A stretch of DNA of 13,556 nucleotides. Origin: Desulfofustis sp. GTDB taxonomy: Bacteria; Desulfobacterota; Desulfobulbia; Desulfobulbales; Desulfocapsaceae. A program made the position numbers and the translations under genes. Of this stretch, positions 8,316-13,556 are shown piece after piece (the first letter of the stretch is position 1; every line of letters starts with the position of its first letter). The notes beneath the pieces are model-generated. The model worked only from the letters and a program-made list of their open reading frames with translations. It searched no databases and was not told the origin of the DNA. The stretch spans positions 1-13,556 of the forward strand of contig JARFQM010000091.1 of the NCBI GenBank assembly GCA_029287755.1, written 5' to 3'.

Positions 8316-8488
8316 TGCCAATTCTCCTGCCAGTTCTGTCTGGATTTTCGATGTGTGCTAAACACGCCCTATTGCTTGTTAACCCTACCTGGGGAATGTG
8401 AATGGAGAATTAACCTTTGATGAGCTTTATGTGTTCATGTCCTTTAAAGGGATCAAAATATTCAACCAGCGTGGTCGATCTTTTGGCG

Positions 8489-10195
8489 TTAAACGACAAG
8501 ACTCTCCCTTTCAGACACTTTATCAACTGAAGCGACCGCACCATCTACGAGTATGGCGTGATTTTGCCCACTGGCTGTTTCCACAGCTGCGGTCAGGGTT
8601 TCGCCCGTGTCTGGATTGAGCACGTTGTCGAGGTGATAGTATTCGGCCCTGGCACGATAACGATCGATGTCGATGACCATGTAACCGTTCTTTTCGAGAT
8701 CGACGTACTTGGTGTGCGGGTTGTTGATCAGAGCGAATTGCTCCAGGCCCTTTATCACCGCAGGATCCGGATCGACGAAGAAAGGCGAAGAGATCGCAGG
8801 GCCAACGAACTCGACGGCCAAGGAACCAGTACCGGTGGCTGGATTGTATAGGGTGGAATCATACGGATTGAAACTCAGATCATGCGCCCATGAGGAATGG
8901 AAATCACCAGTGAGTATCACGGTATTCTCAATGTTCTGAGATTGCAGGAAGCTGAAAAAACGCTGGCGTGCACTGGCATAGCCATCCCATTGGTCGGTGT
9001 TGAGCGGGATACGTACGCCAGAAGGAAGGCCGGCCGCTTCAATACTGAGTTGGCCTACCATGACCTGTTGTCCGATGACCTGCCACTGTGTATTGCGCAC
9101 CGCAGCCTGTTCGATCTGGCTGTAGAGCCAGGCTTCCTGGGTCTCGCCGAGTAGTTGTCGATCTGCGCGATTGATTTCATTCAGATAAAACAGCAGTTCC
9201 TCCGGGGTCACCAGAAGTTGCGAAGTCACTCCATCGATAAGCTGTGGTACCTGCTGTTCACGTCCAAACAGGCGCGTGTCGAGCATGTCGAGTTGTGCCA
9301 GGTCCCCAAAGTGGAAGCGCCGAAAAATCCGCTGGTTGGTTTCCCGCCAGCCCCGGTTGTCACGTACCGGTAACCACTCGAAATAGGCCTTCAATGCCGC
9401 TGCTTTACGAACCTCCCAATCACCCTCGTCAGGTTGATGGTTTTCTGCACCATCTATATAGGCGTCGTTGGTAACTTCATGATCGTCCCAAACAAGGATC
9501 CAGGGATGCAGCCTGTGTGCTTCCTGCAGCTGTGGATCCCGGCGGTACTGTGACAGGCGAGTTCGGTAATCGGCCAGTGTTACTGTTTCCCTGTTCGGTT
9601 CCGGAATGCGGTTGATGGCAGTGCCATCACCGTAGGTTTCATTTCCGTATTCGTATGTGTAATCGCCCAAGTGTACGATGGCATTGAGATTATGCTGCTG
9701 CGCCAACAGACTGTAGGCACCGAAAAAACCGGCAGGGTAATTGGAACAGGAGGCGACGCCAAGGCGGATTCTGTCTGTTTCTCGAGGCAAGGTGCGGGTA
9801 CGGCCCACCGGGGATGCCTCACCTTTCGCATAGAATTGGTAGTAGTAGGTCGTGTCTGCTTTCAGATCATACGCATCGATCTTTATAGTGAAGTCATTAT
9901 CAGCACTTGCAAAAGCCATGAACTTGCCGACAACGTGCTGCATGCGCGGGTCTCTGGCAACCAGGCATTTGACCGGAATGCGCTGATACGCGTTATTTGG
10001 TGTCACACGAGTCCACAATATCACGCGGTCCAGAAGCGGATCACCGCTGGCTACACCATGACGAAATGCATCTCCGGGTAACAGGTCTTCCGGATGGGGT
10101 GTCCAAATCCCGCGAGCCAGGACCGGGGGCGAAATGATGGATGCTGCGGACGTGGCAGCAAGCAATTTCAGATAGGTGCGTCGTGAGATTGTCAC
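8489..10195 (-). CDS. phoD: PhoD-family alkaline phosphatase, Tat-exported
   Basis: This exported metallophosphatase hydrolyses phosphodiesters and phosphomonoesters to release phosphate, using iron and calcium in characterised PhoD enzymes. The 568-residue product begins with a twin-arginine signal: SRRTYLKLL at residues 4-12, a hydrophobic stretch, and a likely cut after PPVLA near 27. A PhoD N-terminal beta domain (about 40-135, RHGVASGDPLLDRVILWTRV) is followed by the phosphatase domain (about 143-515). Metal-site motifs are GVASCSNYPAGFF (C150), VHLGDYTYEYG (D178, Y181), LVWDDHEVTND (D237, D238, H239, N243) and ILTGDFHSSW (D431, H433); all are intact. The start is GTG, preceded seven bases upstream by AAGGG on the minus strand. 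It lies 287 bases downstream of the 5'-nucleotidase gene, with a terminator between, so it probably has its own promoter. Phosphate-starvation control is likely from function, not seen in sequence. Confidence 0.94.
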   Translation of the reverse strand: MTISRRTYLKLLAATSAASIISPPVLARGIWTPHPEDLLPGDAFRHGVASGDPLLDRVILWTRVTPNNAYQRIPVKCLVARDPRMQHVVGKFMAFASADNDFTIKIDAYDLKADTTYYYQFYAKGEASPVGRTRTLPRETDRIRLGVASCSNYPAGFFGAYSLLAQQHNLNAIVHLGDYTYEYGNETYGDGTAINRIPEPNRETVTLADYRTRLSQYRRDPQLQEAHRLHPWILVWDDHEVTNDAYIDGAENHQPDEGDWEVRKAAALKAYFEWLPVRDNRGWRETNQRIFRRFHFGDLAQLDMLDTRLFGREQQVPQLIDGVTSQLLVTPEELLFYLNEINRADRQLLGETQEAWLYSQIEQAAVRNTQWQVIGQQVMVGQLSIEAAGLPSGVRIPLNTDQWDGYASARQRFFSFLQSQNIENTVILTGDFHSSWAHDLSFNPYDSTLYNPATGTGSLAVEFVGPAISSPFFVDPDPAVIKGLEQFALINNPHTKYVDLEKNGYMVIDIDRYRARAEYYHLDNVLNPDTGETLTAAVETASGQNHAILVDGAVASVDKVSERESLVV

Positions 10196-10268
10196 AGATC
10201 AGCCCTTTAGTAAAAAAAGTCAGATGGGGTCGATTCTACGAAAGAGGTATGACGATACTGTTTTAGTT

Positions 10269-10290
10269 AAGTTAAAACTCTGTTTAACTT
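10269..10290. promoter_or_regulatory. Inverted repeat upstream of phoD, possible operator
   Basis: AAGTTAAA (10269-10276) and TTTAACTT (10283-10290) form a perfect 8-base inverted repeat around ACTCTG, 73 bases before the phoD GTG. A further GTTAA unit overlaps its left flank. The AT-rich dyad lies where a promoter or operator is expected. The binding factor is unknown. Confidence 0.35.
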
Positions 10291-10399
10291 TAAAAACGTA
10301 ACGCAGATGGTGTCGTTTACTGCCTGGCCTTTACAATGAGGTTTGTTTTTAACGCACCGGATTGAATTTGTGAGCAGCGTGTCTTATTGATCGACACAC

Positions 10400-10434
10400 A
10401 GATAAAACTACAGGGCCATGACGGCCCTGTAGTT
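10400..10434 (-). terminator. Strong intrinsic terminator of the 5'-nucleotidase gene
   Basis: Perfect 12-base arms, AACTACAGGGCC (10406-10417) and GGCCCTGTAGTT (10423-10434), flank a five-base loop. On the minus strand the stem is followed by TTTTAT. It begins 48 bases past the 5'-nucleotidase stop codon and should limit read-through into phoD. Confidence 0.9.
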
Positions 10435-10482
10435 CAATCGAGCATTCAATCCTGAATTATCTCGCAACTGTGCAAAATTTCA

Positions 10483-12207
10483 TTAATTCAACTCGTTAAC
10501 ACGGTCAGTATCGGGAGCAGATACCGGACTATATTCCTCCAGGTAAGCAGTCAGTGCATCCAGGTCAATACCACCATCCAGGCGAGTGCCAGTGACTGTG
10601 GCGAAAGTCCCGAAGTTATCACCTCCATCAGCCAGGAAATTATTGACCGTTACCCCGTAGGTCGCGTTCATATCGAGCGGAACACCATTCAGCTGAACGT
10701 TGCTGACCGTAATCGACGTGCAGGTGTCGACATCGATGGTCTTCGCCAGATCATAGGTAAAGCCCTTGGAAACACCAAGGTGCAGGAATGGACGGCTTGC
10801 AGCTGCTGGTTGGCACTGCTCTTCCAGAACAGCAACGATTTGCGCACCAGTCATCGGCATGGTGAACAGGGTGTTGTTGAATGGCTGGAATGAGAAAGCC
10901 TCGCCGAAGGTTACAACACCATCTCCTTCACCTTCAGTTGATGAGGCATAGACCAGATCGGTACGCACGCCACCCGGGTTCATGAATGCTATTTCTGCAC
11001 CCAGGATTGTCGTAGCCCAAAGTTGTGCATCTGCAACGAGATTGCCGGCTGATGATTCTACACCACGATCTGATCCACTCGGATCACCACCACGGTTGAT
11101 GTCTTCTGTAATGGTGCCCACGGCTTGACTGGCCAGTTCATCGTATTTCGGCTGCCACTTGTCAATCACTGCTGTGATTGCCTCGTCAGGTAGCAGATCA
11201 TCACGTACAACCTCATGGTTGACAGAGGTACTCAGGTCACGGCGCACATCCCGGGTCTGCTTGTCCAGAACCAGATTAACTTCTGTTACCACGCGACCGT
11301 ATGAATAAGCGCTGGTGACAATACGATCATTACCAGCAGCATCAGGCAGACGGCAGTTGTAAGGAAGGTGAGTATGACCGGTAATCATGACGTCGATCTC
11401 CGGATCCAGTGCCTGGTTGATAGCAACAATCGGGCCGGAAATTCCGACACATGCATCAACGTCACCTGGAGGCGGTGTCTGCGAACCACCTTCGTGCAAG
11501 AGCACAACTATGGCATTGACTCCCCTGGCAGTCAGGAGAGGTACGAGGTTATTTGCGGTTTCTGCCTCGTCACGAAAATCCCATCCCTGAATACCTGCTG
11601 CAGCCACCAGTGTATCGGTTGCTTCGAGTGTCATACCGATGAAGCCAACCTTCACACCCTGTATATTTTTGATCCAGTAAGGCGGAAGTGGTGTCGTTAA
11701 ACCATCATATTCACTGACGACATTCGCGGCGAGCCATTTGAAATCAGCACCTGCGTATGGTTCTTCAGGGAAATAACAGCCATCTTCAGGATGGCATCCG
11801 CCATTTTGCATGCGCAGCAGTTCGAGAACGCCTTCGTCGAATTCATGGTTGCCAACACTTGATACGTCGAGTTCCATCGCATTCAATGACTCGACTGATG
11901 GCTCATCATGAAACAAGCCCGAAAATGCAGGTGTGCCACCAATCAGGTCTCCTGCAGCAACCGTGAGACTGTTTTTCTTGCCCTCACGCAGTTCTTTGAG
12001 TTTTGCAGCCAGATATTCACCACCACCTCTTGTTTCACCAAAACCAACAGCGTCTGTCTTTACATGTCCATGGTAGTCATTGAACCCGAGGAGCTGTAGC
12101 TCTACAAGCTGTCCGGGCGCGGTATTCCGATCGGAATAAGCAGGAGTGACTACCAGCGATAAACACGCCAAGCCAAGCAGGGGCAAGTAACGATTCATGG
12201 GTTTCAT
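10483..12207 (-). CDS. Secreted bifunctional metallophosphatase/5'-nucleotidase (UshA-like)
   Basis: The product is an exported nucleotidase expected to release phosphate from nucleoside mono-, di- or triphosphates or UDP-sugars in the periplasm or outside the cell. It has 574 residues. Residues 1-25 form a Sec signal (hydrophobic core YLPLLGLACLSLVV, then TPAYS). The N-terminal calcineurin-like metallophosphatase domain shows LGFNDYHGHV (D44, H46), AGDLIGGTP (D87), GNHEFDEG (N120, H121), VLLHEGG (H238) and ITGHTHLPY (H278, H280), the full two-metal set. The C-terminal 5_nucleotid_C domain (about 362-545) shows MNPGGVRTD, FQPFNNTLFTMPMTG and NNFLADGGDNF, which belong to nucleoside binding. 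The start at 12207 has AAGGTG on the minus strand (12221-12216) eight bases upstream; the Met four codons later lacks such a site. A terminator follows the gene. CpdB-type 2',3'-cyclic activity is possible, but the domain order and motifs favour UshA-like. Confidence 0.95.
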   Translation of the reverse strand: MKPMNRYLPLLGLACLSLVVTPAYSDRNTAPGQLVELQLLGFNDYHGHVKTDAVGFGETRGGGEYLAAKLKELREGKKNSLTVAAGDLIGGTPAFSGLFHDEPSVESLNAMELDVSSVGNHEFDEGVLELLRMQNGGCHPEDGCYFPEEPYAGADFKWLAANVVSEYDGLTTPLPPYWIKNIQGVKVGFIGMTLEATDTLVAAAGIQGWDFRDEAETANNLVPLLTARGVNAIVVLLHEGGSQTPPPGDVDACVGISGPIVAINQALDPEIDVMITGHTHLPYNCRLPDAAGNDRIVTSAYSYGRVVTEVNLVLDKQTRDVRRDLSTSVNHEVVRDDLLPDEAITAVIDKWQPKYDELASQAVGTITEDINRGGDPSGSDRGVESSAGNLVADAQLWATTILGAEIAFMNPGGVRTDLVYASSTEGEGDGVVTFGEAFSFQPFNNTLFTMPMTGAQIVAVLEEQCQPAAASRPFLHLGVSKGFTYDLAKTIDVDTCTSITVSNVQLNGVPLDMNATYGVTVNNFLADGGDNFGTFATVTGTRLDGGIDLDALTAYLEEYSPVSAPDTDRVNELN

Positions 12208-12508
12208 AATCCAGGCACCTTTGTGTTAGAACGATTATTCGCTTCAGAGGAAGGCATGTGGTGATGAGCGATCTGATCATGGAAGATATGCATTTCCACG
12301 TTAGGCCTTTATAGACTCTTGTAATCTCATCTGATGAAAATCAGTCATCTATCGAAAGGCATAGGAATGGCCATCAGAAATGACTCACTTGCCGATTCGT
12401 TACCTTCAAGAAGCAATACTAGGCGCGTCATGTGACGAATTTATGTACCTAATTTGAAGAAAATAATAAGGCTTCATCCGGCCGAATCGCTGATGCCAAA
12501 TGCAGCAC

Positions 12509-12568
12509 CTGTTGATCTGCCCAATCAGATTCAACAACACAACATAGTGCTTTAACGACTGTTGATCT
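12509..12568 (+). repeat. Pair of CTGTTGATCT direct repeats, 50-base period
   Basis: CTGTTGATCT occurs at 12509-12518 and 12559-12568, each followed by one variable base and CC. The 50-base spacing is close to five helical turns, compatible with two binding sites on one DNA face. Chance cannot be excluded for 10-base units. Confidence 0.4.
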
Positions 12569-12611
12569 CCCACTGACCACGTAACACCCCTCAACAAGAG
12601 CCCACCCACAG

Positions 12612-12636
12612 CCCGCCCCTCGGCGGGTTTTCTTTT
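12612..12636 (+). terminator. Intrinsic terminator or attenuator just before the G+C-rich genes
   Basis: CCCGCC (12612-12617) and GGCGGG (12622-12627) form a six-pair GC stem with a four-base loop, followed by TTTTCTTTT. It ends only 23 bases before the ATG of the next gene, so it either insulates that gene from upstream transcription or acts as a leader attenuator in its transcript. Confidence 0.7.
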
Positions 12637-12659
12637 GTTCCAACCACAGGAGAACCATC

Positions 12660-13052
12660 ATGCTTCACTTCAAGCATCCCTCCGACCTGTCCCAACTGCC
12701 CTCCTCCGACCCCGCCCATCCCGTCATCAAAGAACTCGTCGATCAGCTCATCTCTGCCTACTCAGATGAACATGGCGTTTACAACTATGAGGACTAGGGC
12801 TGGATCGTCCTCCTCGAAGAAGGCGACCTCGAGGGCCCCCTCGACGATCTCTATAACGACGGCACGACCTTCCTGGACCTCGACTGGCTATGGGAGGGAA
12901 TCACCATGAAAGATGGCTTCTATACGGCCATCTACCTCGCCAATAACGAGAGCGGCATGGTCTTCGTCATCCCCGACGCACCCTGGCTGACATCCGAGGT
13001 TCGGGACATGCTCGACCGTCACCTCGACCCGCCCCTCGAACTGCGGAAATAA
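12660..13052 (+). pseudogene. Mobile-element-type small gene interrupted by an in-frame TAG
   Basis: One reading frame of 131 codons runs from ATG (12660) to TAA (13050-13052) but has TAG at 12795-12797, codon 46, within YNYED-stop-GWIVLLEEGD. C-rich third positions and protein-like composition continue unchanged on both sides, so this is one gene with a nonsense codon, not two. The second half includes LDWLWEGITMKDGFYTAIYL and GMVFVIPDAPWLTSEVRDML. From memory these resemble small uncharacterised proteins carried by integrative conjugative elements and plasmids of gammaproteobacteria; no function is known to me. ACAGGAGA (12646-12653) is a strong ribosome site. As written it would make a 45-residue peptide. 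Internal restart at the ATG of ITMKDG is possible but has no clear ribosome site. A sequencing error or amber suppression are alternatives. Confidence 0.75.
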
Positions 13053-13094
13053 GAGCACCTTATATGAACAACCAACCAACTACAGGAGATACCC

Positions 13095-13556
13095 ATGACC
13101 ATCAAGATCCTCAAGAACGACACCTGCCCTTCCATCTCCGGCAAGTCCACCCTGAAGTACCAGATCAGTGCCGACGACGATGACGCCGTCTTGTTGCGCA
13201 TCACCGGTTCATCCGGCGGCGGCTTCTTCAGCAATGAATGGATCGCCTTCGAAAAGATCCAGGCCCTGCTGGATGCGCATCCCGCCGACAAGCCGATCAC
13301 CTCGATCATTCTCTACCCGCTCTTCAGGGGCAAATCCGTGAACACGCCGAGCTTCCTGCTGGCGGCACTGGTGCACGAGAAGTTGCTGCGGCCCATGAAA
13401 GGCAAGCAGCGATGCCACGAGGTCGGCGACATGAAGATCTTTGCCGAGAAGGTCACCAAACTGACATCCGGGAAGACGGCCAAGAAGAAGGCCGCGGTGA
13501 AGAAAAAGCGTGTGGCCAAGAAGAAAGCCACGGCCAAACGCAGAACCGCTAGAGGT
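13095..13556 (+). CDS. Mobile-element-type hypothetical protein with basic K/A-rich tail (3' end outside window)
   Basis: The frame is open from ATG to the last base, 154 codons, so the C-terminus is missing. ACAGGAGA (13082-13089) is five bases before the ATG and matches the site of the preceding gene. Residues 1-122 form a compact domain with ILKNDTCPSISGKSTLKYQI, a glycine-rich TGSSGGGFFSNEWIAF and a helical FLLAALVHEKLL segment. From about residue 126 the chain becomes a lysine/alanine/arginine tail (GKTAKKKAAVKKKRVAKKKA) like histone H1-type or other nucleic-acid-binding tails. No signal peptide is seen. Codon third positions are strongly G/C. The N-terminal pattern reminds me of uncharacterised proteins on integrative elements and plasmids, but this is unverified. 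Nucleic-acid binding is inferred from the tail only. The gap of 42 bases to the interrupted gene before it suggests one transcript. Confidence 0.85.
   Translation, partial: MTIKILKNDTCPSISGKSTLKYQISADDDDAVLLRITGSSGGGFFSNEWIAFEKIQALLDAHPADKPITSIILYPLFRGKSVNTPSFLLAALVHEKLLRPMKGKQRCHEVGDMKIFAEKVTKLTSGKTAKKKAAVKKKRVAKKKATAKRRTARG

Larger units (their letters stand above)
12208..12659. other. Intergenic region at a composition boundary
   Basis: The left part should carry the 5'-nucleotidase promoter. On the minus strand TATAAA (12313-12308) matches a -10 in 5 of 6 bases, with no good -35; instead a small dyad, CTGAT-GAAA-ATCAG (12331-12344), covers that place and could bind an activator or repressor. 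Further right are the dyad CGTCA-TG-TGACG (12426-12437), a repeated CTGTTGATCT at 12509 and 12559, and a terminator-like stem-loop. No confident coding frame is seen. G+C rises sharply near the right end. Confidence 0.5.

Noticed and set aside
8441..8450. Palindrome CCTTTAAAGG between phoD and the nuclease gene
   Set aside because: It has no loop and no T-run, so it does not look like a phoD terminator, and ten-base AT-centred palindromes are frequent.
9671..10081. Plus-strand frame of 136 codons
   Set aside because: It is antisense to the phoD coding region, whose metal-binding motifs are all present.
10220..10260. Possible Pho box upstream of phoD (minus strand TCGTCAT-ACCT-CTTTCGT)
   Set aside because: Only 10 of 14 positions fit the CTGTCAT repeat pair, and no -10 box lies at the expected distance, so it is not distinguishable from chance.
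13238..13552. Plus-strand frame of 104 codons near the right edge
   Set aside because: It is in a different frame inside the open gene that starts at 13095, which has the ribosome site and the C/G-ending codons.
1..13556. tRNA, rRNA, CRISPR arrays, insertion sequences, toxin-antitoxin or defence genes
   Set aside because: I looked for cloverleaf-like segments, regular repeat-spacer patterns, transposase motifs and small paired genes on both strands and saw none I could support.

Overview
The window looks like chromosomal DNA of a Gram-negative, probably aquatic or marine, gammaproteobacterium. This is an inference from family content: three separately exported phosphate-releasing or DNA-degrading enzymes (Sec and Tat signals), an ExeM-type secreted nuclease, a bacterial glycogen phosphorylase and classic Shine-Dalgarno sites. 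No rRNA or tRNA gene is present to place it more exactly.

Layout. Positions 1-144 hold the open 3' end of an unidentified plus-strand gene; 145-834 shows no convincing gene. A 90-residue helical protein (835-1107, +) converges with an 838-residue glycogen/alpha-glucan phosphorylase (1237-3753, -). A gene-poor gap (3754-4578) holds only a weak minus-strand mini-ORF and a stem-loop. A 216-residue pentapeptide-repeat protein (4579-5229, +) then converges on the main block: three minus-strand genes in the transcription order 5'-nucleotidase (12207-10483), PhoD-type alkaline phosphatase (10195-8489) and ExeM-type extracellular endonuclease (8315-5451). A strong 12-bp-stem terminator follows the 5'-nucleotidase gene and another candidate follows the nuclease gene, so these are neighbouring transcription units more than one tight operon.

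How the genes work together. The three exported enzymes form a plausible chain for using extracellular DNA and organic phosphate: the nuclease cuts DNA, the 5'-nucleotidase takes phosphate off nucleotides, and PhoD hydrolyses phosphodiesters and phosphomonoesters. Joint control by phosphate starvation is likely from their roles, but I did not find a convincing Pho box.

At about 12.6 kb the character changes. G+C rises from roughly 45-50% to near 60%, codon third positions become C-rich, and two small genes appear, each with an ACAGGAGA ribosome site. The first carries an in-frame amber codon at codon 46. The second runs off the window end with a lysine/alanine-rich tail. They look like cargo of an integrative element or plasmid-derived island and are the most unusual part of the window. 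I found no clearly new multi-gene system.
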